From the NCBI GenBank assembly GCA_944474755.1, contig OX104119.1:42309927-42373926 (forward strand): 64,000 nt of DNA, written 5' to 3'. Source of the DNA: Limnoperna fortunei (Eukaryota; Mollusca; Bivalvia; Mytilida; Modiolidae). Within the stretch, counting starts at the first letter, position 1. Each line of letters begins with the position of its first letter. The translations under genes and the position numbers were made by a program. Under the pieces are notes generated by a model, which saw only the letters and a list, made by a program, of their open reading frames with translations, was not told the DNA's origin and did no database searches. This document shows positions 49,501 to 62,800 of the stretch, one piece after another.

Positions 49501-51043
49501 GCAGTTGACCCTGCTACACCGAACACTTTTTCTTTACGGAGTTATTTCCCCTGTCATAAAAAAGCTTGTGTGCAGATTAACTTTGAAACTGTAAAAGATA
49601 TCGCAATAAAAGTTGTTCCAAAATGTTCAGCGAAGGATTGCGACACTTTATAACATATAGCATTAAAGAATTTTTCACCTTCTTATAGGAGTTATTTCCC
49701 CTTATTTATTGCAAGTAAATTTTTGACCAGAGTAACTCATGAACCAGAGGTGATAAAGACTAGATATTTCACAGTTGGTCATCATTGACCTTGACCTTGA
49801 AAAAGGTCACAAGGTCAAAGGTCAAGGTCATGTTCTAGTTTTTGACCCTTTGTTGTGTGCAGATCTCCTCCTTTACTATAATAGATAGAGAACTGAAATC
49901 TTTACCAAAATGTGTATCATATTAAGATCTTGAATCGTCACTTTTTTTATTTGACATTTTATAAGAGTTGTCTCCCCTTAGACCAATAAAATGCATTGTG
50001 AGTTACATTAGATCACTATATCTCAGTAACTATAACAGATATATACATGAAACCTTATATCATTGGTCATCATTGACCTTGACCTTGAAAAAGGTCACAA
50101 GGTCAAAGGTCAAGGTCACGTTCTCAATTTTGACATTGTCTCGCCATCGCTATTCCCTCGAAACGGTGAAAGATAGGCAATAACTTGTAATAGGTCAAAT
50201 GTCAACTTTCACCTTGACCTTGCCCAAGGTCACAAGGTCAAAGGTCAAGGTCACCTGTGTTTCAGTACAGCGACATGTGAATTTTTGTACCTTTGGATTC
50301 GCTTTGTTTTTTTAGCTTGCTACATGTCGCAATAAAATTTGGTGGCAGGCATGGGCAAAAACATGGGGAATTTGAGGGTATTCCGCCAGCCTGCAAAAAT
50401 AAAGGGGGGGGGGGTGTTTCTAAGGTACCCCATAAGAATGTAGTGTGCAGATTTCATCCTAGACCGCAGAGAATGGTGAAACAAAATGGACGCCAAATAG
50501 TTCGGGGATCGATGTCCTTGAATTGTCGCTACAGTAGAAATCATTCTGACGAACGATAAAAAAATTTCCAGGTCATGAAAGTTGAAGATAGGTTTTTTAT
50601 GCAAAAATCGCGATTTTCAGAAAAACCATAAATCCTAGCCTTTCGAAAATGGCGCCAATCGATTTGGAATGTCGATTTTACCCCAACCAAGTATCTCGGA
50701 TGTGCATAAATGTCAACAAACTCGAAAATCGGCAGCAACAATCAAATGTCGAGACCCCATCGGGACCCTCTAGATTTCAGCGGTTGAATGTTTGTGCATT
50801 GATAAATCCTTAAAATATACATCTGAATTATGTCTTCATGAGTTGTTCTAGCTGAAACAAACATTTTTTCTACTTGAGCAGTTATTTTGAAATGACATCG
50901 AGTGTCGTCCGGTAAGCACGACTGCTGTATTTTACCGAACAAAGAAACGGTTTCCCTATTACAATGAATTGAAAGTAACATTCCTTTGAATTAAACTGTC
51001 AAAATAGCATCACTGTTGACCTCCTGAAAAGTCATCTTTTCAA

Positions 51044-51075
<32 letters not shown>

Positions 51076-54000
51076 AACTTCGTGATAATATATAAAATTG
51101 TCACGTGACTTTAGTCGTTTCCTCCAGTCAAATCAATGCGTTTTATTTGTATTTTATAAATAAAAATCAAAGAATTTTCTGTCTTTCTTATTTATTTCAT
51201 TGGTAAATACACGAAAACATTACAAAATGTCTTTGTATTTTAAATGTAGAAAACACATTGAAGGTATATATACGTCAAAATTTGACTTTCTGCATATCGT
51301 CTTCCGTGGTCCAGTGGTATCAACGAGGGCTGGCAAGACTGACATCGTCGGTTCGAGCCTAGGATGTGACATATGATTTTTGCATGGTTTTCTGCTACGT
51401 TTCACGTATATTTTATGCAGTTATGGTTTTTTATATAGAAAAAACAAAAAAAAACTGAAATTTTTTTACGCCGCGGTGTAAAAAATGTCGATGGAAGTGG
51501 TAAGCCATGATTATTTGTGGCGAAGTCACAAATGAACCTATATTTAAGGTTTTCCACTTTCCAGTGGAAAACCTTCTTGTAATTCGTCTGTTTATTATTA
51601 TTCTTTTTTTTCCGCCAAGTTTTCTTTTCCCATTATAAATTTTGTTTCGCGACATGTCGCAAAGATATTTTGTACTATGGATGTATGAAACATTACACTT
51701 TCGCAGTTGACCCTGGCAGACCGAACGCTTATTTTTTACGGAGTTATTTCCCCTGTCATAAAAAAGCTTGTGTGCAGATTAACTTTGAAACTGTAAAAGA
51801 TATCGCAATAAAAGTTGTTCCAAAATGTTCAGCGAAGGATTGCGACACTTTATAACATATCGCATTAAAGAAATTTTCACCTTCTTATAGGAGTTATTTC
51901 CCCTTATTTATTGCAAGTACATTTTTTACCATAGTAACTCATGAACCAGAGATGATAGAGACTAGATATTTCACATTTGGTCATCATTGACCTTGACCTT
52001 GAAAAAGGTCACAAGGTCAAAGGTCAAGGTTACATTCTAATTTTTGATATTGCGTTGTGTACAGATCTCCTCCTTTACTATAATAGATAGAGAACTGAAA
52101 CCTTTACCAAAATGTCTATCATATTAAGATCTTGAATCGTCACTTTTTTTAATTGACATTTTTATAAGAGTTATCTCCCCTAGACCACTAAAATATATTG
52201 TGAATTGCATTATATCACTTTATCTCAGTAACTATAACAGATATTTATATGAAACCTTATATCATTAGTCATCATTTACCTTGACCTTGAAAATGGACTC
52301 AAGGTCAAAGGTCAAGGTCACGTTTGAAATTTTTGCATTGTCTTGTCATCGCTATTTCTTTAAAACGGTAAAATATAGGCAATAAGTTCAAATGGAAAAA
52401 ATGTTGGCCTCATAAAGGCGCAACTTTTTTCTATTTGGAAGGAAAGGATCCGGCTTCATCTTATAGGAGTTATCTCCCATTACAACCATTGATGAATAGT
52501 TTTTCATTAATTGCTTATCAACTATTGATAGTAGAGGCATGGGGTCTTCACTATAGACCATTGGGACACTTGACCTTGAACACAAATACAAGGTCAAAGG
52601 TCAAGGTCATTTTCTAATTTTTTTGTATATATTATAAGTAGTCATATCTCAATGACTTTAAGAGATATTGGCATAAAAGCTTCAATTTTGATCACTGTTG
52701 ACCTTCAGCATGGTCAAGGTCATGCTGTAAAAGTCAAGGTCAAATCCTTTATAAATGTTTTTCATGGTACTATGTATTTTGAATGGCTTATTCTTTTAAT
52801 GCTATTGCCTATAAGTAATATTTACGTAGATTAAAAGATCAGTTGTCAAGGTCATTCAAGTTTTCTTACGTCCTATTTAATGACCTTTCTTATTTTTAAA
52901 GATATCTAAATAGTTCTTTCATAATTTTTGTTCTTATTAATTGCTATAGACAAATTACGTATGTTTCTTAGCTTTTTGGTTTCAAGGTCATTTATTTAAG
53001 GTCTTCTTTTGAAGTGGAAAACCTATTAATCGTTCTTTAGAACGATTGAACCTATATTTATTCTTATTTTTTTTCCGCCAAGTTTTGTTATCCCATTATA
53101 AATTTTGTTTCGCGACATGTCGTAAAGACATTTTGTACTATGGATGTATGAGACATTACGCATTCGCAGTTAACCCTGGCAGACCGAACACTTTTTCTTT
53201 ACGGAGTTATTTCCCCTGTCATAAAAAAGCTTGTGTGCAGATAAACTTTGAAACCGTAAAAGATGTCGCAATGAAAGTTGTTCCAAAATGTTCAGCGAAG
53301 GATTGCGACACTTTATAACATATCGCAGTGAAGAATTTTTCACCTTCTTATAGGAGTTATTTCCCTTTCTTTATTGGAAGTAAATTTTGTACTATTGTAA
53401 CTCATGAACCAGAGGTAATAGAGACTAGATATTTTACCGTTGGTCATCATTGACCTTGACCTTGAAAAAGGTCACAAGGTCAAAGGTCAAGGTCATGTTC
53501 TAATTTTTGACCCTTTGTTGTGTGCAGATCTCCTCCTTTACTATAATAGATAGAGAACAGAAACCTTTACCAAAATGTGTATCATATTAAGATCTTGAAT
53601 CGTCACTTTTTTTATTTGACATTTTTATAAGAGTTATCTCCCCTAGACCAATAAAATATATTGTGAAATGTATTATATCATTATATCTCAGTAACTATAA
53701 CAGATATATATATGAAACCTTATATCATTGGTCATCGTTCACCTTGACCTTGAAAATGGACACAAGGTCAAAGGTCAAGGTCACGTTTTAAATTTTGATA
53801 TTGTCTTGTCATCGCTATTGCATTGAAACGGTAAAAGATAAGCTATAAGTTATAATGGATAAAATGTTGGTCTCATTAAGGCGCAACTTTTTTACATTTG
53901 GAGGGAAAGGATCCGACTTCATCTTATAGGAGTTATCCTCCATTACAACCACTGATAATTAGGTTTTCATTAATTACTTATCAACTATTGATAGTAGAGG

Positions 54001-56748
54001 CATTGGGTCTTCACTATAGACCAGTATGACCCTTGACCTTGAAAATAGAAACAAGGTCAAAGGTCAAGGTCATCTTATAAATTTTGGTATTTATGATAAA
54101 TAGTCATTTCGTCATAATTATACGACATATTGACATAGGATCTGCACTGTTTGTCCTTTATTGACCCTCAGCATGGTCAAGGTCATATTGACAGAAGTCA
54201 AGGTCAAAACATATTTTTCGGAAATTCTGCTTTTTCGTGTAAATTAAATGGTAAATCTTAATAAATGCTTTGTTTTTAAAGCATTAAGTATGCAAATATC
54301 AAAAACTTGCTGGTCAAGAACATTTATGTCAATTAACGTCCTATTTTTTTACCTTTTTTATTTCGAAAGATAGCCGAATGGTTTTTCTTTCGTGTGTTTA
54401 TTTTGAAAAGAAAAGTCAATTTCCATAAACCAAAGTCAATGTCAGGGTCATTTTTGCGATAAGTGGAAAGCCTCTCATTTGTTCGGTAGAACCAATGAAC
54501 TTATATTTATTATTATTATTCTTTTTTTTTTCCGCCAAGTTTCTTTTCCCATTATAAATTTTGTTTCGCGACATGTCGTAAAGACATTTTGTACCATTGA
54601 TGTATGAGACATTACGCTTTCGCAGTTAACCCTGGTACAGCGAACACTTGTTCTTTACGGAGTTATCTCCCCTGTTATAGAAAAGCTTGTGTGCAGATAA
54701 ACTATGAAACCATTAAAGATTTCGCAATGAAAGTTGTTCCAAAATGTTCAGCTACTGATTGCAACAATTTGTTACATATCGCGCAAAGTATTTTGACGAC
54801 TCCTTGTAGGAGTTATTTCCCCTTATTTATTGGAAGTACATTTTGTACCATTGTAACTCATGAACCAAAGGTGATAGAGACAAGGTATTTCACAGTTGGT
54901 CATCATTGACCTTGACCTTAAAAAAGGTCACAAAGTCAAAGGTGAAGGTCACGTTATAATTTTTGACCTTTTGTTGTGTGCGGATCCCCTCCTTAACCAT
55001 AATAGGCACACAACTGAAACCTTTACCAAAATGTAGATCGTATCAAGATCTTGAATCGTCATTTTTTAAATTGACTTTTTATAAGAGTTATCTCCACTAG
55101 ACCAATTAAAATATATAGTGAATTGCATTATATCACTATAAGATATATTGACATAGGATCGTCACTGTTGGTCCTTTTTTGACCCTCAGCAAGGTCAAGG
55201 TTACATTCTAAGAAGTCAAGGTCAAATCCTATTTTTTTGGGAATTCTGCTTTTTCGTGTATATTAAATGGTAAATACTAATAAATGATTTGTTTTTGAAG
55301 CATTAAATATGCAAATATCAAACAGTTGGTAGTCATGGTAATTTATCTCAATTAACGTCCTATTTTATGACCTTTTTTATTTCGAAAGATATACGAATGG
55401 CTTTTCTTTCGTTTGTTTATTTTGAAAAGACGATTCAATTTCCATATGACCAAAGTCAAGTTCAAGGTCATTTTTGCAATAAGTGGAAAGCCTCTTATTT
55501 GTTGGGTAGAACCAATGAACTTATATTTATTCTTATTTTTTTCCGCCAAGTTTTGTCATCCCATTATAATTTTTGTTTCGTGACATGTCGTAAAGATATT
55601 TTGTACTATGGATGTATGAGACATTACACTTTCGCAGTTAATCCTGTCACACCGAACACTTTTTCTTTACGGAGTTATTTCCCCTGTCATAAAAATCTTA
55701 TGTGCAGATAAACTTTGAAACCATAAAAGATGTCGCAATAAAAGTTGTTGCAAAATGGTCAGCTATTGATCGCGACAATTTGTTACATATCGCGCAAAGC
55801 ATTTTGACGACTCCTTGTAGGAGTTATTTCCCCTTATTTATTGGAAGTACATTTTGTGTCATTGTAACTCATGAACCAGAGGTGATAGAGACTTGGGATT
55901 TCACAGTTGGTCATCATTGACCTTGACCTTGAAAAGATCACAAGGTCAAAGGTCAAGGTCACATTCTAAATTTTGACATTGTGGTGTGTGCGATTCTCCT
56001 CCTTAACCATAAGAGCTACAGAAATAAATCTTTAACCAAAATGTGTATCATATTAAGGTCTTGAAAGGTCACTATAAATGATTTGACTTTTGAAATAGTC
56101 ATCTCCCCTGGATCAATTAAATATAGTGTAAATAGCGTTATGTCAGTAACTATAACATATTTTGACCTCGGATCTTCTGTGTTGTTGATTGTTGACCTTC
56201 AGCAAGGTCAAGGTCACATCACAAGTTAAGAGGTCAAGGTCAAGTTATTTTTTATATTTTGCATTTTCTATGTATGTGAAGTGGTTATTTATGACTAATG
56301 TTTACTTTGGATGAATAATATATGCAAAAATCAAAAGGTCAAGGTCAAGGTCAACTTGGTCCTTGAATGTCCCATTTTATGACCTTTTTTATTTGAAAAG
56401 ATATCCGAATGGTTTTTTCTTTGATATATTTATTGTGCGAAATGGATTTAATTTAATCACAAAATGGGTTGAGTTCAAGGTCATAGTGTGCTAGAATTTG
56501 ACATTTTAATTTTAACAATTATTTAAAGAGTTTTTCCTTTAAATTTGTTAATTTCATTAAAGAACGAATAATGTTTATGTCATTGGGTAAAATTTAAAGG
56601 TCTTTTAACTCTGGTACATGTTTGTTCTGTTTAATTCCCTTATGTGGAAAGCCTATTAATCGTTCGAGAGAACGATTGAACTTATATTTTATTATCATCA
56701 TTAAGGTCTTTCCCCTTTTAAAGGAAAGACCTTCTTGTATTTCTTCTA

Positions 56749-56801
<53 letters not shown>

Positions 56802-59800
56802 GGTCTTTCCCCTTCCCAAGGGAAAGACCTTCTTGTATTTCTTATGATTATTAAGGTCTTTCCCCTTTCCAAGGGAAAGACCTTACTGTATTTTTTCTGA
56901 TTATTATTATTATTATTATTAAGGTCTTTCCCCTTTCCAAGGGAAAGACCTTACTGTATTTCTTATGATTATTATTTTTTTTTTGCCGCAGATGTCAGAA
57001 AAAGTGTCTTGACGTATCGCTTTGAAACTTGGCACACTTAACCGAGACTACCTGGGCTCGACCTGAGTCACCCTTCGAAACCGATCTATTTTTAGAAACT
57101 GAGTTATCTCCCCCAAACACTGTTTACTCTTGTTTTCAATTGAACTCATAAATCATAACCGATATCAAAATTCTACGGTGTGGAAATTGTCACCTGACAA
57201 TGATTAATCACGCAAAAATTTTTTTTCGATCAACTTCCTGTTTACGCGATTTTCACGCGAAGTTTGTCGAAAATGTCATAGTTGTTTGATTTCCACAAAA
57301 TTTGGTTTCCAAGTACATATGAGGGTCCTAATTACATATGTCTGATCAAAATTTTTTTCGGTCCACCATTTTCAAAATGGCCGCCATTTAAATTTTGTTT
57401 TCAATATAACTCAAAAACCATAAAAAATTGAAGCAGACAATATATCAGAAAACTGTTCCCCTCAATGAGATCTACATTTGATATAAGTGTTGAAAACTGT
57501 GCGACAAACCGTTTTCGAGGTTATGGCCCTTGACAGGTTTCGGCTAAATTTTGTTTTCAATATAACTCAAAAACCATTAAAAAATTGAAGCAGACAATAT
57601 ATCAGAAAACTTTTCCTCTCATTGAGATCTACATTTGATATAAGGGTTGAAAACTGTGCGACAAACCGTTTTCGAGGTTATGGCCCTTGACAGGTTTCGG
57701 CTAAATTTTGTTTTCAATATAACTTAAAATCCATAAAAAATTGAAGCAGACAATATATCAGAAAAATGTTCCTCTCATTGAGATCTACATTTGATATAAG
57801 GGTTGAAAACTGTGCGACAAACCGTTTTCGAGGTTATGGCCCTTGACACGTTTCGGCTAATCAGTTTTGGGCTTATAACTTTAAAACCATCAGAGATAAT
57901 AGAGTAAACATATAAGTTTTTTGTGACCAATATGTCAACCCCTACGATTTAAGACCAAAGTCGAATGGTTATGGGCAGCCATTTTCAAAATGGCTGACAC
58001 CGTAAACAGTTTTTTATAAAATAACACTTTAACCGTACAAAATTGAAGCGGACAATACATGGGAAACTGAATAGGGATCACTCACTGAATTCAAATATTG
58101 TATGACCGTAAGTGACATTTTAGCAACTATATACCTAGACATAACACTAACAAAATGCAGGGAAAGACCTCACATCTGTTCTCTGAACAAATGATTTTTC
58201 ATTATTATTATTTTTCTTTTTCTCCCCAAATTTCAAAATGGGTTTGCCAGAAGGTGTTTTCGACATATCATTTTGATACTTGGTACATTTAATCGCTTAT
58301 ACCAGGAGATGACCTGACTCACCCTGTGAGACCGTTCTATTTTTAGTAATAGAGTTATCTGCCCGAACACCGAAACCCTTGTTAGCAGAAAAACTCAGTA
58401 ACTGTAACAGATACTTGAAATCAAAAGACTACAAAATGTAGGCCGACCTATGGAGATAATTTAACATGCATTTTCTTTTCTTCCAATCAACTTCCTCCTT
58501 ACGCGTTTTTGACCTGAAAAATGTCGCAACGCGTAAATTTTTTTTTTTTTAAATCCGTTAGTCCTAGAGATTTGGGACCACCACCATTCATCTAAAGTGA
58601 CAAATATACATTTAAAAATGTCAAGGTAAAAGATAAAAAGTCAAGGTCAAAAGTCAATAAAGGAAATAATTAAACACCCACCATCGGTGATATTTCTCAT
58701 TGGTTCGATCATAAATTATAGCAATCTTTTTCGCAAAAATTAACAATTGATTAGTTATTTCAGAATTAGATTTTTTTATTTAAAATAATTTCACTACAAT
58801 ACTATTTCTAATTTCTAACTACATGATTAATCTTTAATCTGGTTAGCCTTTGAAAATGTCCGAATATTCGTAGTTCAAAGTTCGCGTTATATGATCTCGT
58901 AATTGCAATAAACATCATATTTGTTTACTTGCTAATTCTGTTAATTACCTTCATAAACAAGAGTGATTTACCTGTACAATTTTCACGTTCAAGTACAACT
59001 GCCGTTTCAAGACGTGCAAAGCAAAATTGTCTAATGCATTTAATTATTTTTTTAACAAATAATTATCTAAATATAACTTTCATTTCCAATTTAGTTTTTA
59101 GGTAAATTCTATTTGGTATAATCTAATAAAGAAATTTGTAAAATTGCCTCTAAAAGAACTTTTATTAATACAATGATCATTACAACATAACACGTATTTG
59201 GTTATTATATGTTGTCATCTGGTCATAAGACATCGCCCCACTTTTTATATTCTTCCAAGATAAAAGGCGAGAAAAACATGTTTAAACTGGATTATTTATC
59301 ATCTTTACTAGATACTGTATATTCTTACGTCACAAGGCTCGATCCGTGGTCATTACTTTCAATATGGCGGCCAAATATACAAAATTTAACCACCTTTATG
59401 CACTCTAGAAGCGTAATTGTTCAGGATATAATAAAACATCAATTCAAATATGTTTCTTTTTTAAAGACTAACATGTTAATATTTTATTTTTTTTGCAACG
59501 TTTCCCTTTAATGATGAGAAGTATATAGAAATTATTGAAAACAATTTATGACCCGTAATTGCCATATATTTTGCTGAAGATAGTTACATTTTCCAAGATG
59601 ACAATATCGTATCCATCGGAAACATAGTTAAATATTACACCACTTGGAGAGGCCATAACAGAGCCCATACCTTAAATAATCAGAATTGCTGGTGAAAACT
59701 GAAAAGAGACTTAGTAAATGAGGTCTATAATAAGGGAATGACTCAAGAGAATGCGTAATACGAGGGTGGAAAATATACCTGTGGATTTCATTCAGGACTT

Positions 59801-62800
59801 ATACCATTCAATTCCTCGGCGATTAAATAGAGACATCCGGGCAAAGTGGTGTCTCACGAAATATTAAGGTAAGTGGCTTGTTCTTTCCGCCCAAAGATTT
59901 GAAATCATGAAGTGGCACTAATCCTTTACGGTGGCCATTTTGTTTTCCGAATATTGTTTTGATAGAGTCTGTTATTACTGAACACGGTCGGATATGCAAA
60001 CAGTAACTTGTATTATTAGAAGCGGCCATTCTCAGGTTTGAAATCGAATAAAAGTTGTATGAAACATCTCTTTTTCTCAATGTTTAAACGTTATTTTCTT
60101 TTTATCACAAACGTTGAATACGCGTTCAACAATTGCGGAGTATCAATGCAAAAACGTCACGTTATTCCGTGTTGAGGTAAATCCCATCTTTAATAACCTT
60201 TTAATGCATAAGCTTATATATGGTTAAAAGATTCAACATTATTTAAATATTATATATATATATCAAAAGAACGCATGCATAACAATACCAAAGAAATCTA
60301 AGGGTATATGTGTGAATAAGCAATATGCGGTTCGTTAAATTTTTATGTATTTATCTGTATAGATATAATTATCAACATGACCTGTTTAATTATGCGGCGT
60401 TTGTCAATATAGGATCTTACACTGGGTGCGAGTTGCCTATCGGCTTTCTTCAATGGAGATAGTTAAATTATGGCATTTTGATTCCGAGCTTTGGCGAGGA
60501 CTTATATTTTCGTAATTTAACTATCAAGATTGGAGAATTCTGATAATCCAAGAGTAATAATGTAAGATTCTGTTTCCATAATTAAAAAAAGTAGCAAATT
60601 TGCAAAATGAATAACAAATTCTCACAACCCCATTTTTACGTTCACGTCTGGAATACGCGGTAAATGGATCAACTACTAAGAACCTTATTTTTACTAGTGA
60701 CGAGCACTGTGTTTTCCACACCAGTCAAGCGGCTTGAATATAACGCAAAAATTAGAGAAACCAAGTTTTTAAACTTTCTATAAATAATATGAATTTATAC
60801 TACCAATGTCTTATTTAGTAATAGTGTTGAGTGAATTGTTTAGATAAAATAATAAAAAAGGAAGAATTCAACAAGAGATATTTCCTTTATGTTATTAAAA
60901 TGTCCTTACTAAAAAGACGAGTTCATAACTTTCTTGTTAGAATAAATATTTATACTTTTGTATTGATATGTATTTATATCAAAAACACGAAGGTGTACTT
61001 CCAAATCTACAATTACAATATGAACATTAATGGCACATGATAATTTGTTTTTTAAAGATCGAAATCAGGACATATACAAACTTTGTTTCCATTTAAAAGC
61101 GTCACAAGGTATACATTATCTGGTATAAATCATCCCATCGCGACAACAACTAACTCTTTAAGTAACCAATTTTCAAAATTTCCTCTCATCTTATCACTGT
61201 GTGTTCAAATTAATCAAGGCATTAGTATATTCAGTAACAATTTCTTAATTATAGCCTGGAAAGCCTCTTCCTTTGATGATAGATACTACTGAGGAAATTA
61301 GTTCTTGCACTTACATGGTAGGTTGAAACTATGGTTATCCGCTGATAAAACAAACCAGTAATGACATCACTGTTTAATATGCAAAGTAAACTTAAGCTAA
61401 TCATTTATACAATTTACTTTGAATTTGAATCAATTGTGTAATACTTTATGATAAAGGAAGTCATTACTACTTAAAATAACGTGGCGTTTTGGGGCTAAAG
61501 TATACAATATGTAAAAATATACATTTTGATTTTTATGGTTCTAAAATATATGATAATATGATAATAATCCTGTACACTGAATATAACTGCTGATGAAGTT
61601 TTAATTTCCCGAGGTTAGCCCGCTCCGGCATCAACGCTTTTGTGTTGAAGAACACATCAAAGTTATGAAATTGTCCATGTAAATTTCGAAATTGTCTAAA
61701 CCCTAAGGTTCTTCCTTCCCCAGGTATAGGTTGATCTGAGTCATATTTTGGTTTTCAGTTAGGCATATTTTGGTTTAATTGTTCTATGCTCTTCATATTC
61801 ATAAAGTGTTTGGCATTTTCAATTTTTGGGTAGAGCGCCTCTGATAAGTCTTGAGTAGACGAAGCGCGCGTTAGGCGTAAAAAATCAACTGGTATTGCCT
61901 GGAACTTTGTTGTATTTTTGACTTTTAACATCCGTGATGGTAAGCGCTGGTGGTGGAGTTTTAATTGCCCGAGGTTAGCCCGCTCCGGCATCAACATTTC
62001 TGTGTTGAAGAACACATCAAAGCTATGAAATTGTCCGTGTAAATTTCATAATTGTCTAAACCCTAAGGTTCTTCCTACCCCAGGTATAGGTTGATCTTAG
62101 TCATGGTTTGGTTTCCAGTGAGGTATATTTTGGTTTTATTGTTCTATGCTCTTCATATTCATATAGTGTTTGGCATTTTCAATTGTTTGGGTAGAGCGCC
62201 TCTGATGAGTCTTGAATAGACGAAACAGGTGTCAGGCGTAGCAAAGTTTATTGCCTGAAACTTTGTTGTATTTTTGATTTATAACAAAATGCTATTTATT
62301 TTAAAAAGTATTGTGCAAAATAATACGTTCACTGCATATACTTTCTTTTTAGATTTTTTCCAAAGGGTTTCTTTTGTCACAAGGTAACTTTCACATGAGG
62401 AATTTTGCGCACAGAAAACAGAAAATCAATATTACATCTAGTATGGCACCAACTGCAAACCTATTAATCTTTTATGTAAGAAAAAATGGAGAAATTGTTG
62501 CTGATGCATTGAGTTTTGGCATTGACGAAATGCACGAAAATAAAGTATATAATGTACGTGTAGTTTTAACACCATTACATTGCGATAAAATAGGGTTTTT
62601 TTTAAATTGTTTGATTTTCACCAAAACCTCTTTGGAACAATATCTGGGACTTTTAGTAAATTTCTTCTTGGTTTTTTGTTGCTTTTCAAGACTTCCAGCA
62701 ATAAAATAGTACTCGCTTTATTGGTTATATTTATTTGAATATGGTATATCGTCACTTTTATTATACCAAATTATTAGAGGAATACAACCACATTCCATCC

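Larger units (their letters stand above)
50330..51510. other. unrelated insertion within the AGGTCA array
   Basis: About 1.2 kb without AGGTCA blocks, breaking unit 2. Contains a G run (50404-50413), an A run (51045-51074) and a tRNA-like segment (51298-51372). Confidence 0.5.
47940..56690 (+). repeat. array of six 1.0-1.5-kb units rich in AGGTCA half-sites
   Basis: Each unit has the core TTCCGCCAAGTTTTCTTTTC (or close variant) near 47985, 49413, 51613, 53075, 54532 and 55543. It then has TTTTGTACTATGGATGTATG, TATAGGAGTTATTTCCCCTT, and blocks of TTGACCTTGACCTTGAAAA facing AAGGTCAAAGGTCAAGGTCA. Units end in GGAAAGCCT and a short hairpin. Units 3 to 5 are colinear at about 1.46 kb. The open frames in the units (ACVQINFETVKDVAMKVVPK) drift and end at different stops, so I treat them as non-coding. 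Confidence 0.85.
61585..62290 (+). mobile_element. retrozyme-like tandem dimer, 360-bp unit
   Basis: Two copies (starts about 61589 and 61947) share CCGAGGTTAGCCCGCTCCGG, GTGTTGAAGAACACATCAAA, CTAAACCCTAAGGTTCTTCC and TATAGGTTGATCT. Each ends with a hammerhead motif followed by CTTTGTTGTATTTTTGA. Tandem short units that each carry a hammerhead are the defining layout of retrozymes. Intron 13. Confidence 0.8.

Noticed and set aside
49198..49653. Open frame of 151 codons, and similar frames at 53046, 54604, 55367 and 55702
   Set aside because: They lie in the AGGTCA repeat units. The frames begin in hairpin sequence, end at different stops between units and show no protein-like substitution pattern that I can see, so they are repeat shadows.
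51298..51372. Functional tRNA gene
   Set aside because: A and B boxes are present, but the acceptor stem does not pair and the anticodon arm is unclear.
61083..61292. Candidate additional thioester-protein exon
   Set aside because: Sequence does not resemble MG6, and exon 13 at 59260-59328 already fills the gap in phase.
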